A stretch of 64,000 bases of DNA from JBDRLU01 sp043812795 (lineage in GTDB: Bacteria > Chloroflexota > Dehalococcoidia > Dehalococcoidales > UBA2162): assembly GCA_043812795.1 (NCBI GenBank), contig JBDRLU010000038.1, positions 1 to 64,000 on the forward strand, given 5' to 3'. The notes under the pieces were generated by a model that saw only the letters and a list, made by a program, of their open reading frames with translations, was not told where the DNA came from and ran no database searches. Of this stretch, positions 8,524-16,972 are shown one piece after another. A program made the position numbers and the translations under genes. Each line of letters starts with the position of its first letter. Within the stretch, counting starts at the first letter, position 1.

Positions 8524-9303
8524 TCACGCTTCGTCCAATGCCTCTCTTAGCTCTCCTATGAATTTGCCCACCGCCGGTGAGAAATTAGTTTCCGCTTTCA
8601 TAAGCTGGATAAGGCGGCTGCCCACAATCACTCCGTCGGCCAGGCGGGCTATTTGTTTGGCCTGCTCCGGCGTTGAGATGCCGAAGCCGACGCAAAGCGG
8701 CTGGGTGGCTACCTTTCTGACCTTAGCGATGAAAGCCGCCAAATCGGCGGATAAGGCTTTTCTCGCTCCGGTGACGCCGGTGAGCGAAACAAGATAGATG
8801 AAGCCACGGGAATGCCCGGCTACCATTTTGATACGCTCGTCGGTACTATTCGGTGCCAGCAGGTAAATGAGGTCGAGGTTTTCCTTACGGCTGATTGTCT
8901 CCAGTTCGGTGCCTTCCTCGGGGGGGAGGTCGGGGATAATCAGGCCGTCGATGCCGGACTGGGCGGCGGCCTGACTGAATTTCTCCAGCCCGTAGTTCAT
9001 CACCGGATTGAAATAGGTCATAAAAATGAGGGGAATTTTGACCTTCTCTCGCAACTGCCGGGCAACATCGAGGCAACGCTGCGGCGTGACGCCGTTTTGC
9101 AGCGCCTGAAAGCTGGCGTTCTGGATAGTAACGCCATCGGCCAGCGGGTCGGAAAAGGGGATACCCAGCTCGACGATATCGCAGCCGTGTTCGGCTAGCA
9201 GCGGGACGACCTCTAAAGTGGCTTCGATGCTGGGATAGCCGACGGTAACGTAGGTGATGAGGGCTTTGTGGCCCGGCCGGAAAGCTCCGGCGATACGGCT
9301 CAC
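8524..9303 (-). CDS. trpA: Tryptophan synthase alpha chain
   Basis: Cleaves indole-3-glycerol phosphate to indole and glyceraldehyde 3-phosphate and channels indole to the beta chain. The catalytic Glu and Asp are in IVELGIPFSDPLADG (about residues 45-60), and the phosphate-binding GFGIS and VGSRL segments are near the C-terminus. At 259 residues it is normal length. It starts with GTG at 9303, overlapping the trpB stop as GTGA, so it is the translationally coupled last gene of the trp operon. It converges on the GIY-YIG-like gene across a 23-base gap. Confidence 0.97.
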   Translation of the reverse strand: MSRIAGAFRPGHKALITYVTVGYPSIEATLEVVPLLAEHGCDIVELGIPFSDPLADGVTIQNASFQALQNGVTPQRCLDVARQLREKVKIPLIFMTYFNPVMNYGLEKFSQAAAQSGIDGLIIPDLPPEEGTELETISRKENLDLIYLLAPNSTDERIKMVAGHSRGFIYLVSLTGVTGARKALSADLAAFIAKVRKVATQPLCVGFGISTPEQAKQIARLADGVIVGSRLIQLMKAETNFSPAVGKFIGELREALDEA

Positions 9304-10487
9304 AGTTGAACTCCCAGCGCTTCAGCGACGATATTCATGTCTTTGTCGCCCCGGCCGGATAAATTGACCACGATAATCTGTTCCTTGGGCAGAGAGCCAG
9401 CCAGCTTGGCAGCATGATAGATGGCATGGGACGATTCCAGGGCGGGGGTAATGCCTTCGAGTTTACACAATAGCTGAAAACCCTCCAGGGCTTCGGCATC
9501 GGTGACGGCCACGTAAGTGGCCCGGCCGCTGTCTTTCAGATAGCTGTGCTCCGGCCCGACGCCCGGATAGTCCAATCCGGCGGAAATGCTGTGCGTCTCG
9601 CTAATCTGCCCGGCGCCATTTTGCATGACGTAGGATTTGGCTCCATGAAGTACACCTTTGGTGCCGGACATCAAGGTCGCGGCGTGTTCACCGGTATCAA
9701 TACCCCGCCCGGCGGCTTCCACCCCGATTAGCTGTACATTTTTATCATCCAGGAAAGGATAGAAAATGCCGATGGAGTTGCTGCCGCCGCCGACGCAAGC
9801 GACGATATAGTCGGGGAGACGACCGGCCTGTTCCATGATTTGCTGCTTCGTTTCTTTCCCAATGACCGACTGAAAATCACGCACCATCGTCGGGTAAGGA
9901 TGCGGCCCGACCACCGAGCCAAGTAGGTAGTAGGTATCACGGGCATTGGTCACCCAGTCCCGGATGGCCTCGTTAATGGCGTCCTTCAGCGTCCGGCTGC
10001 CGCTGGTGACTGTCCTCACTTCAGCGCCCATCAGCTTCATGCGGAAGACATTCAACGACTGGCGCACGACGTCCACTTCCCCCATATAGACGATACATTT
10101 CAGGCCGAGCATGGCACAGACGGCGGCGGTGGCGACGCCGTGTTGCCCGGCCCCGGTCTCGGCGATGATTCTCTGCTTACCCATTTTCAGGGCAAGGAGG
10201 CCCTGTCCCAGAGCGTTGTTAATCTTATGAGCGCCGGTGTGGGCCAGATCCTCACGCTTGAGGAAAATCTGCGCCCCACCGCAGTGCTGGGTAAGCCGGC
10301 GGGCCAGATAGAGCGGGGTCGGCCTGCCCGAATAGTGGCGGGAAAGCCGGGCGAACAGAGTCCAGAAGCCATCATCAGCTTTTGCCTCTGCATAGGCTTG
10401 CGTCAGTTCATCGAGGACGGGTATCAGAGTCTCCGGGACGAACCGTCCTCCGTAGTCGCCAAAATAACCTCGATTATCCGGTTGCAA
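9300..10487 (-). CDS. trpB: Tryptophan synthase beta chain
   Basis: PLP enzyme that condenses indole with serine to give tryptophan. The PLP lysine is in HTGAHKINNALGQG (about residue 87), and the Gly-rich phosphate loop is VGGGSNSIG. At 395 residues it is the TrpB1-type length. The start is TTG at 10487: GGAGG lies 6 bases upstream, whereas the nearby ATG (out of frame) opens only a 5-codon frame that ends inside trpB. It overlaps trpA by 4 bases. The gap to trpC upstream holds a hairpin repeat and no trpF. Confidence 0.96.
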   Translation of the reverse strand: MQPDNRGYFGDYGGRFVPETLIPVLDELTQAYAEAKADDGFWTLFARLSRHYSGRPTPLYLARRLTQHCGGAQIFLKREDLAHTGAHKINNALGQGLLALKMGKQRIIAETGAGQHGVATAAVCAMLGLKCIVYMGEVDVVRQSLNVFRMKLMGAEVRTVTSGSRTLKDAINEAIRDWVTNARDTYYLLGSVVGPHPYPTMVRDFQSVIGKETKQQIMEQAGRLPDYIVACVGGGSNSIGIFYPFLDDKNVQLIGVEAAGRGIDTGEHAATLMSGTKGVLHGAKSYVMQNGAGQISETHSISAGLDYPGVGPEHSYLKDSGRATYVAVTDAEALEGFQLLCKLEGITPALESSHAIYHAAKLAGSLPKEQIIVVNLSGRGDKDMNIVAEALGVQL

Positions 10488-10528
10488 TCATTTCCTCCTC
10501 TTTAGGGAACCTATCCGACAACATTACC

Positions 10529-10609
10529 GTCATTCTGAGCATAGCGAAGAATCTGTATTTATCTTAGGAGAAACGGATTCTTCAGTCGCTTCGCTCCTTT
10601 CAGAATGAC
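10529..10609. repeat. Family B hairpin repeat inside the trp operon (trpC-trpB gap)
   Basis: Begins GTCATTCTGAGC and ends CAGAATGAC, with complementary inner segments around GCGAAGAATC and GGATTCTTC, so the element folds into one long hairpin. It lies exactly where trpF would sit in the common trpCFBA order. The closest relative in the window is at 11436-11513. Confidence 0.7.
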
Positions 10610-10624
10610 ATTGTCGAACTCCGG

Positions 10625-11401
10625 TCAAAATAACTCCTTCATCTTCATGGCAATGTCCGGTGCGGCCATCAGTGTCTCGCCGATAAGCACAGCGTTAGCA
10701 CCCCATTTCTTTAATTTATCAATGTCGTTGCGGTCTTTGATGCCGCTTTCGCTGACCACCAACCTGTCCGCTGGAATAAGCGGGCGTAGACGTTGAGTGG
10801 TAGTAATATCCACCGTAAAAGTTTTGAGGTCGCGGTTATTGATACCGATAATCCCGGCATCACTCGCTAGGGCAATTTCAAGCTCGGCCTCATTATGCAC
10901 CTCCACCAGGCAGCCCATCCCCAATTCATGGCTTAACGTGAGCAAGTCTTTCAATTTTTCCGGCGTCAGTATGGCTACGATAAGCAGCACGGCGTCGGCG
11001 CCATAAGCGCGGGCTTCATATATTTGATAAGGGTCGTGGATAAAATCTTTTCTCAATAGTGGCGGTCTTGGCTGCCCCAACGCCTCCTTGATGCTTTTCA
11101 GATAGTCGAGGTTGCCTTGGAAGTATTTAGCTTCGGTCAGGACCGAGATAGCCGCCGCCCCGTTCTGAGCGTAAATCCGGGCAATCTCCACCGGGTCGAA
11201 GTCGGCACGGATAACACCCGCCGAGGGCGAGGCCTTTTTCACCTCGGCGATGAGACGAATACCATCGCCACGCAGGGCAGAGGCAAAGTCGAGTGGCGGC
11301 GCTTGCTTCTCAGCTTGCCGACGTAATTCGGCCAGCGGCAGACTGCGCTTCCTGGCTTCAAGGTCGGCGAGATTATCCTGCACTATCCGGTCAAGAATCA
11401 T
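10625..11401 (-). CDS. trpC: Indole-3-glycerol phosphate synthase
   Basis: Ring-closing decarboxylation of CdRP to indole-3-glycerol phosphate. TIM-barrel signatures are present in order: LIAEVKKASPSAG, LLRKDFIHDPYQ, GINNRDLKTF and VVSESGI. The length of 258 residues fits a monofunctional TrpC, with no fused TrpF domain. The start is ATG 11401: the frame stays open for 33 more codons upstream, but those codons are merely the translated hairpin repeat at 11436-11513. Hairpin repeats flank the gene on both sides, unlike the rest of the operon, where genes overlap. Confidence 0.95.
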   Translation of the reverse strand: MILDRIVQDNLADLEARKRSLPLAELRRQAEKQAPPLDFASALRGDGIRLIAEVKKASPSAGVIRADFDPVEIARIYAQNGAAAISVLTEAKYFQGNLDYLKSIKEALGQPRPPLLRKDFIHDPYQIYEARAYGADAVLLIVAILTPEKLKDLLTLSHELGMGCLVEVHNEAELEIALASDAGIIGINNRDLKTFTVDITTTQRLRPLIPADRLVVSESGIKDRNDIDKLKKWGANAVLIGETLMAAPDIAMKMKELF

Positions 11402-11435
11402 GGTTATTCTGTAAGGCCTTTCCTCAAATATACCT

Positions 11436-11513
11436 GTCATTCTGAGCGTAGCGAAGAATCCGTCATAGTCGCTCCTAGAACGGATTCCTCGTCGTTTCAC
11501 TCCTCAGAATGAC
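11436..11513. repeat. Family B hairpin repeat inside the trp operon (trpD-trpC gap)
   Basis: Starts GTCATTCTGAGCG and ends CTCAGAATGAC, with internal complementary segments GCGAAGAATCCG and CGGATTCCTCGTC. It occupies most of the 122-base gap between trpD and trpC and is a sibling of the repeat at 10529-10609. Confidence 0.75.
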
Positions 11514-11523
11514 AGAGTAAGCA

Positions 11524-12537
11524 CTAGGCGAAACTCTGGCTTACCTTAATTAGCTGCTCTAACCTGGCTAAAGCCCGGCCGCTTTCAATAGATTCTCTGG
11601 CTAAACTTATGCCTTGTTTCAGCGATGACGCCTTGTCGCCGGCGACCAGCGCTGCCGCCGCGTTCATCAAGACCACATTCCGTCGCGGGCCGTCGGTGCC
11701 GGACAGGATGCTACGCAGTATAGCGGCATTTTCCTGGGCCGTGCCACCCCGCAGGCTCTCGATATCAGCCCGGGACAGGCCGCAGTCCTCCGGGCTAACC
11801 GAATAGCTCTTGATATGGCCGTCTTTAACTTCACAGACCTGCGTTTTGCCGGTAATGGTGATTTCGTCCAGGTTATCTTCACCGTGAACGACGAGAGCGT
11901 GGTGGCAGCCGAGGTTCTGTAATGCCTTGGCGAGTTTTTCGACCAGTGCGCCATCGGCCACGCCGAGCAACTGGGATTTAGCCCCCGCCGGATTGGTCAG
12001 CGGGCCAAGGATATTGAATACCGTCCTGATGCCGATTTCACGGCGCGGCCCGCCGGCATATTTCATCGCCGGATGGAAGGACTGGGCAAACATGAAACCG
12101 ATACCGGCTTCATCCAAACACTGGCTTACTTGTTCCGGGGTAAGGTCGAGCTTGACGCCGAGGGCTTCCAGCACGTCGGCGCTGCCGCACTGGCTACTCA
12201 TCGCCCGGTTGCCGTGCTTGGCGACCTTTAGTCCGCCGCCAGCGACAACGAACGCGGCCGTGGTGGAGATATTGAAGGTGGCCGAGCCGTCACCGCCGGT
12301 GCCGCAGGTATCCACCAGCGGCCCGTCAACCTTCACGGCCAAGGCTTTGGCTCTCATCGTCTTGGCCAGGCCGGCAATTTCCTCGACGGTCTCCCCTTTA
12401 AGACGGAGGGCAGTGACGAAGGCACCAAACTGGGCGGGGGTGACCTGCCCCTCCATGATTTCATCCATCACCGTCGCCGCTTCGTCCATGGTCAGCGACT
12501 GTCCCGCGACTACTTTTTGGATAGCTTCTTTAATCAT
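11524..12537 (-). CDS. trpD: Anthranilate phosphoribosyltransferase
   Basis: Transfers phosphoribose from PRPP to anthranilate. The PRPP-binding loop DTCGTGGDGSATFNIST (about residues 77-93) and the anthranilate-site segment AKHGNRAMSSQCGSADVLEALG (described by its first and last parts only as AKHGNRAMS and GSADVLEALG) are both clear. The length is 337 residues and the product is standalone, not fused to TrpG. The ATG at 12537 overlaps the end of trpG by 8 bases, indicating translational coupling. Confidence 0.96.
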   Translation of the reverse strand: MIKEAIQKVVAGQSLTMDEAATVMDEIMEGQVTPAQFGAFVTALRLKGETVEEIAGLAKTMRAKALAVKVDGPLVDTCGTGGDGSATFNISTTAAFVVAGGGLKVAKHGNRAMSSQCGSADVLEALGVKLDLTPEQVSQCLDEAGIGFMFAQSFHPAMKYAGGPRREIGIRTVFNILGPLTNPAGAKSQLLGVADGALVEKLAKALQNLGCHHALVVHGEDNLDEITITGKTQVCEVKDGHIKSYSVSPEDCGLSRADIESLRGGTAQENAAILRSILSGTDGPRRNVVLMNAAAALVAGDKASSLKQGISLARESIESGRALARLEQLIKVSQSFA

Positions 12538-13108
12538 TTTGGTTTACTCCCTCAAGAAAATTCCTTAATAAGTCCTTCCCCACTTCCGTCATAAAAGATT
12601 CAGGGTGGAACTGGATGCCTTCGATGGGGTATTGCTTGTGTTTTATGCCCATGATTTCACCATCGTCCGTCCAGGCGGTCACTTCGAGGCAATCAGGCAA
12701 GCTTTTGCGCTCGACGATAAGCGAATGATAGCGGATGGCCGAGAAAGGATTGGCCAGTCCGCCCAGCACGCCCTTCCCCTCGTGATGGATAAACGACGAC
12801 TTACCGTGCATTATCTGCTTCGCCCGGGTGATGGTCGCCCCATAGCTATAGCCGATGCACTCATGCCCTAGGCAAACGCCGAGGATGGGCAACTTCGGAC
12901 CGAAATGTTTGATTATCTCATTGGAAATACCGGCTTTTTGCGGTACCGACGGCCCGGGGGAAACGACTATTTTCTCCGGCTTCATCTTCTCGATATCGGC
13001 GATGGTGGTCTGGTCGTTGCGTACCACCACCACCTCGGCACCGAGCTCGCTCAAATACTGGAAGAGGTTGTAGGTAAAGCTATCGTAGTTATCAATGAGT
13101 AACAGCAT
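12530..13108 (-). CDS. trpG: Anthranilate synthase component II (glutamine amidotransferase)
   Basis: Class I glutamine amidotransferase that supplies ammonia to TrpE. The triad is visible: Cys in GVCLGHE, and His and Glu in FHPES near the C-terminus. Start MLLLIDNYDSFTYN is canonical, and the length of 192 residues is normal. The family usually has GVCLGHQ, so the Glu here is a mild departure. It overlaps trpE by 17 bases and trpD by 8 bases. A second role in folate synthesis (PabA) cannot be excluded, as many genomes share one subunit. Confidence 0.95.
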   Translation of the reverse strand: MLLLIDNYDSFTYNLFQYLSELGAEVVVVRNDQTTIADIEKMKPEKIVVSPGPSVPQKAGISNEIIKHFGPKLPILGVCLGHECIGYSYGATITRAKQIMHGKSSFIHHEGKGVLGGLANPFSAIRYHSLIVERKSLPDCLEVTAWTDDGEIMGIKHKQYPIEGIQFHPESFMTEVGKDLLRNFLEGVNQND

Positions 13109-14564
13109 CTTTCCGCTCCATGGATAAATCCGAATTTTCCGCCTGGCTGATGGCCTTGAGCAATGCCCGCGCCTTGTTCATCGTTTCCTCGAACTCTCGT
13201 TCGGGTACGCTATCATAGACGATGCCGCCGCCTGCCTGCACGTAGGCCGTGCCTTTAGTCAGCACCATCGTCCTGATGGCGATGGCCATGTCCATATTGC
13301 CGGAGAAAGAGAAATAGCCGGCAGCCCCGGCATACGGCCCTCTTTTTTCCGGCTCGAGCTCGGCGATTATCTCCATCGCCCGGATTTTGGGTGCCCCGGA
13401 GACCGTACCCGCCGGGAAGCAGGCCTGCAACGCCTCGAAGGCGGTCATGTCCTTGCGCAGCTTGCCCTGGACGTTAGTGACCAAGTGCATGACGTGTGAA
13501 TACTTCTCGACATCCATCAGCTCGCTGACTTTTACCGTGCCCGGCTCGCTCACCCGCCCGATGTCGTTGCGTCCCAGGTCCACCAGCATGATATGTTCGG
13601 CACGTTCTTTTTCATCGCTGCGCAGCTCTTTCTCCAGCCGGTCGTCCTCCTCCGGAGTCTGTCCCCGCGGCCTTGTCCCCGCCAGAGGGCGGGTGGTAAC
13701 GATACCATCTTCGACACGCACCAGAATCTCCGGCGAAGCCCCGATAAGATAGAAGTCGCCGAAGTCTAAGTAGAACATATAAGGGGAGGGATTTATCGTC
13801 CTCAGGGCACGGTAGATTTCGAAGGGAGGGGCGCTGGTCGGCTGGGAGAGACGTTGCGACGGTACTACCTGGATGGCTTCGCCGGCGGTGATGTATTCCT
13901 TGATTTTACGCACGCAGGCCTCGAAATCGGGCCGGGTGAAGTTAGAAGAGAGCTTGCCGTTGTTGACCGGACGCCCGTTAGCCCCCGCCTGGTGGCTTAC
14001 CTTCAGCGGCTGGTTCAGCCGCTCAATCAGGTCGTCGATTTTGGCGACGGCTTTCTGGTAATCCGCCTCGATATCGCCGTCGAGGTGGGCGTGGCTGACG
14101 ACTTTTATCTTATGGGTGATATGGTCGAAGACGAGGGCGGTATCGACGAGCATGAAGGACGACTCCGGCAGTCCCAGCGGGTCTTTTTCCGGCGACGGCA
14201 ATCTCTCGAAGCGGGTCACTGTCTCGTAGCTCAGGTAGCCGACGGCCCCGCCGCAGAATTTAGGCAGTCCGGCCACCGGCACCGGTTTGTATTTGTTCAA
14301 TTCCTTGGCTACAATAGGCAGCGGATTGACTTTGTCCTTGCCCGTGGTGGTCAGCACCTTATATGGCTCGGTGCCGATGAAGCTGTAGCGGCCCAGTCGC
14401 TCGCCGCCCTCGACGCTTTCCAGCAGGAAAGAATGGCCGCCGCGGTGAATCTTGAGGAAGGCCGAGACCGGCGTCTCCAGGTCGGCCACAATCTCGCGGT
14501 AGATGGGCACCAGGTTGCCCGCTTTACTCAGTTTCTTCACTTCTTCCAAGCTCGGATAGTACAT
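13092..14564 (-). CDS. trpE: Anthranilate synthase component I
   Basis: Converts chorismate with ammonia from TrpG to anthranilate, the committed step of the pathway. The C-terminal chorismate-binding domain shows RPLAGTRPRG, HIMLVDLGRNDIGRV and FPAGTVSGAPK. Near the N-terminus, SFLLESVEGG contains the LLES segment that forms the tryptophan feedback site in this family, so allosteric inhibition is likely. The length of 490 residues is typical. GGAGG precedes ATG 14564, immediately downstream of the T-box terminator, so transcription is set by the charge state of tRNA-Trp. Confidence 0.97.
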   Translation of the reverse strand: MYYPSLEEVKKLSKAGNLVPIYREIVADLETPVSAFLKIHRGGHSFLLESVEGGERLGRYSFIGTEPYKVLTTTGKDKVNPLPIVAKELNKYKPVPVAGLPKFCGGAVGYLSYETVTRFERLPSPEKDPLGLPESSFMLVDTALVFDHITHKIKVVSHAHLDGDIEADYQKAVAKIDDLIERLNQPLKVSHQAGANGRPVNNGKLSSNFTRPDFEACVRKIKEYITAGEAIQVVPSQRLSQPTSAPPFEIYRALRTINPSPYMFYLDFGDFYLIGASPEILVRVEDGIVTTRPLAGTRPRGQTPEEDDRLEKELRSDEKERAEHIMLVDLGRNDIGRVSEPGTVKVSELMDVEKYSHVMHLVTNVQGKLRKDMTAFEALQACFPAGTVSGAPKIRAMEIIAELEPEKRGPYAGAAGYFSFSGNMDMAIAIRTMVLTKGTAYVQAGGGIVYDSVPEREFEETMNKARALLKAISQAENSDLSMERKDAVTH

Positions 14565-14581
14565 AAAAACCTCCGCAAAAC

Positions 14582-14616
14582 AAAAAGACCTTCGCCACAG
14601 GGGCGAAAGGTCTTTC
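14582..14616 (-). terminator. Intrinsic terminator of the Trp T-box leader
   Basis: On the minus strand, a stem of about 13 bp (AAAGACC...GGTCTTT, with one bulged T) and a 5-base loop is followed by TTTTTG. The 5' arm overlaps the sequence just after the T-box, so the antiterminator and terminator are mutually exclusive. Confidence 0.9.
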
Positions 14617-14870
14617 GCGGTGCCACCCTATTTGTCCTTCAAAAATAGAAGGACATCTCTTTTCAGGTACGGCCCTTCGGTGAAGGACGATACCCTGGGC
14701 TTGCTAACGGTGCCCGTTCCGGCTCGGCTTACCGGGGATAAACAATCCCTTTCGGCTTGCGGCTCCCGAGTCCATTCTGCCCTTACGTAAGCACCGGCTC
14801 ACACCTTACCCGGCTCTCTGAGCTTCGCTGGGGGCATACTAGTCTCGTTCCCAGCCTTTAGTTATTTAAT
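14582..14870 (-). promoter_or_regulatory. T-box leader, tryptophan-specific
   Basis: Minus-strand leader of trpE. The conserved T-box GGGTGGCACCGCG is at 14628-14616, where the uncharged tRNA acceptor end pairs. Upstream, stem I has the usual AGAGAGCCGG and GGTGTGAGCCGGT elements, and the specifier loop reads GAATGGACTC, giving codon TGG at 14774-14772 (Trp) followed by a purine. Known T-box biology then predicts that uncharged tRNA-Trp favours readthrough into trpEGDCBA. Confidence 0.95.
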
Positions 14871-14877
14871 TAATATG

Positions 14878-14907
14878 AGTATAGAGGGGTAATCAGGGGT
14901 TTGTCAA
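14878..14907 (-). promoter_or_regulatory. Promoter of the T-box/trp operon
   Basis: On the minus strand, perfect TTGACA (14907-14902), an 18-base spacer and TATACT (14883-14878), just ahead of T-box stem I. Confidence 0.8.
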
Positions 14908-15028
14908 GTTTGAGTACAAAGCCAACTTAAGTCAAAAGAAAGACATTTGAGATTAATATGCCGAACTCGTAATTCTTATTATGATATACTGTTATTAAAT
15001 TTGATTTCGGTGTTGCAGGGAGGCGGGT

Positions 15029-15850
15029 ATGCAGCGTATTAATGGGTATAGCTTCTACCAATTAGGGAATTATCTCAGGCCATTAGAGAATGTAAGAGCG
15101 GGAGTTACATTAAGACAAGTAGCTACCGAGGTATGGGTGGCACGTTTATGGCTTGATTGGTTTTTATCTGGTTCCATTGTTCCAGTCAGTTTTTCAATAG
15201 CCTCTGGCCTTGCCCTCTCAAATAGTTTGAAACGTCTAGTACCTGAAACGGTGCAAGAGTTACCACAGGAAAAACTCAATGCTAAGATAAATCAAACAGA
15301 TGCTTACAGTATCTCAAACAGTCTTAGAGCATTTCAGACAGTACTGAACACTGAACTCGCTCGAAGTGATACGTATTATATTTCTAGACAAGGCATCTAT
15401 TCAACACCTGATCTGATCGAGCACGCGGAGGATGCTCTTCCTCCTGATGTAACAGAGGTACTTCCTGACGCGGTAAAGTTGGATATTCAACAGGCGGGCA
15501 GGTGTTTGGCATTTGGGTTATCGACTGCTGCTGGGTTCCACATAATGCGGGCTGTCGAGGGTGTTATGCTAGACTATTGTGTCACATTCATAGGCCAGAA
15601 ACCAAAACGCAAAGATTGGGGTAGTTGTATCGAAGAGCTTAAAAAGACGGATGCTGACAAAAAAGTTCTTGCTGTTCTTGATCAACTACGCTCGCTACAC
15701 CGTAACCCCACGATGCATCCGGATGAAGTGCTCTCTAATAATCAAGCGCTTACTCTGTTTGGAATTGCTCAAAGTGCTATTATTGCTATGATAGAAGACC
15801 AGAAACAATATTCACGTCCAGGGCCGGAAGTTGCGCAACAAAAATCTTAA
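15029..15850 (+). CDS. Uncharacterised protein with a HEPN-like RxxxxH motif
   Basis: I do not recognise a named family with certainty. The 273-residue product is predicted mostly helical and soluble. Its C-terminal third has the pattern of a HEPN domain: a helix with GFHIMRAVEGVMLDY, then a helix ending LRSLHRNPTMHPDEV, where R225-N-P-T-M-H230 fits the Rx4-6H motif of HEPN ribonucleases. The gene is AT-richer than the trp and nusA blocks around it and has GGGAGG before its ATG. It also has its own -10 (TATACT 14995-15000) with a weak -35. No antitoxin-like partner is visible: the next gene, truB, is convergent 3 bases away. An RNase or toxin role is inference. Confidence 0.6.
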   Translation: MQRINGYSFYQLGNYLRPLENVRAGVTLRQVATEVWVARLWLDWFLSGSIVPVSFSIASGLALSNSLKRLVPETVQELPQEKLNAKINQTDAYSISNSLRAFQTVLNTELARSDTYYISRQGIYSTPDLIEHAEDALPPDVTEVLPDAVKLDIQQAGRCLAFGLSTAAGFHIMRAVEGVMLDYCVTFIGQKPKRKDWGSCIEELKKTDADKKVLAVLDQLRSLHRNPTMHPDEVLSNNQALTLFGIAQSAIIAMIEDQKQYSRPGPEVAQQKS

Positions 15851-15853
15851 TTT

Positions 15854-16735
15854 TCACATTACAGAAAACACCTTCTCCGGTTGCCAGGTTCCCTTTTCAG
15901 GGTCAAACTTCAACACGGCTAGGAAGTGGCCCTCGTTGTCGAAGGCACGGCAGCGATTGCCGGTAATGTTCTCTAAAGACAGGGTTTGTCCGTATTTGAT
16001 AGCCTTAGCGGTATCTTCATCAACGGTCACTCCGGGCAGGTCAGAGAGCACACTATCTATCGGGTAGATGAAATGCTGCCAGTCACCGTTCTTCACGGCC
16101 TCTTCCAGTTGGGTAGGCATGACGGCGTCCTTAATATCAAACGGGCCGTACTTCAGGCGGACAAGGCTTTTTAAACTGGCCCCACAGCCCAGCGTCTGCC
16201 CCACATCATGGGCCAGCGAGCGGATATAAGTGCCTTTGCCGCAGGTTACTTCGATAGTAGCCAGCGGTAGCTGCCAGTCAGTCAGTTTCAGGTCGTGGAT
16301 TTCGGCTAATCTCTTTTTCCGCTCGACGGTGATGCCGGCCCGGGCCAGTTCATAGAGCGGCTTGCCCTGGTGTTTGACGGCACTGTACATCGGCGGTGTC
16401 TGCTCGATGACTCCTCGAAAAGAGGCGAGGGCGGATTCCAGTTGCGGCTGGCTAATCTGAGAAGCGTCGGCTCTTTGCGTCACCTTGCCGTCGGCATCAT
16501 AGCTATCGGTGGTGACGCCGAGTTCGATTTCCGCGCGGTAGGTCTTGGCGGCATCGTGCAGGTATTCGACCACGCGGGTCGCCCGCCCGAGGCAGACTGG
16601 CAAAACGCCGGTGGCCGCCGGGTCGAGAGTGCCGGCGTGCCCGACGTGTTTTTCCCCGGTCAGTCTTTTCACCACGGCCACGATAGCAAAAGAAGTTTTC
16701 CCGGCAGGTTTATTGATATTGAGTATTCCGTCCAT
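15854..16735 (-). CDS. truB: tRNA pseudouridine(55) synthase
   Basis: Makes the universal pseudouridine 55 in the T-loop of tRNAs. The catalytic Asp38 is in GHAGTLDPAATGVLPV, and the KPAGKTS motif opens the protein. The C-terminal ~60 residues resemble a PUA-type RNA-binding tail, giving 293 residues, normal for bacterial TruB. It is the last gene of the nusA-ylxR-infB-rbfA-truB block, but a 237-base repeat-containing gap separates it from rbfA, so a separate promoter or partial termination is possible. Confidence 0.96.
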   Translation of the reverse strand: MDGILNINKPAGKTSFAIVAVVKRLTGEKHVGHAGTLDPAATGVLPVCLGRATRVVEYLHDAAKTYRAEIELGVTTDSYDADGKVTQRADASQISQPQLESALASFRGVIEQTPPMYSAVKHQGKPLYELARAGITVERKKRLAEIHDLKLTDWQLPLATIEVTCGKGTYIRSLAHDVGQTLGCGASLKSLVRLKYGPFDIKDAVMPTQLEEAVKNGDWQHFIYPIDSVLSDLPGVTVDEDTAKAIKYGQTLSLENITGNRCRAFDNEGHFLAVLKFDPEKGTWQPEKVFSVM

Positions 16736-16757
16736 AGTCCGTGCACCCTATCCCTTA

Positions 16758-16814
16758 ATCCCTTCCCCTCAAGGGGAAGGGATAATTGTTTTAAAAGAGG
16801 GCTGACGCCCTCTT
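16758..16814. repeat. Intergenic hairpin repeat, family A
   Basis: A perfect 11-bp stem (ATCCCTTCCCC / GGGGAAGGGAT, 16758-16783, loop TCAA) is followed by a hairpin AAGAGGGC-TGAC-GCCCTCTT near 16795-16814. This is the same two-hairpin layout as at 1434-1494. It lies in the truB-rbfA gap; the remaining ~150 bases there show no gene. Confidence 0.7.
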
Positions 16815-16972
16815 AAACACCTCATTTACTCTATATGTGCTCTTAACAATTGGATGAGGACAACAAAAAGGGCCAACACTTACTTTATCATATCAGGGGA
16901 AAAACAGGGGAAGAGGGGCAAGGTTCAAATATAAAAGGAATGTCACCATTGGGGACAGAACCAGGGGTAAAA

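Noticed and set aside
11402..11500. N-terminal extension of trpC by 33 codons
   Set aside because: The extension is the translated family B repeat and lacks TrpC similarity; ATG 11401 gives the normal N-terminus.
7775..15850. A defence island formed by the GIY-YIG-like and HEPN-like genes
   Set aside because: They are separated by the whole trp operon and share no promoter or other defence gene, so they are reported separately.
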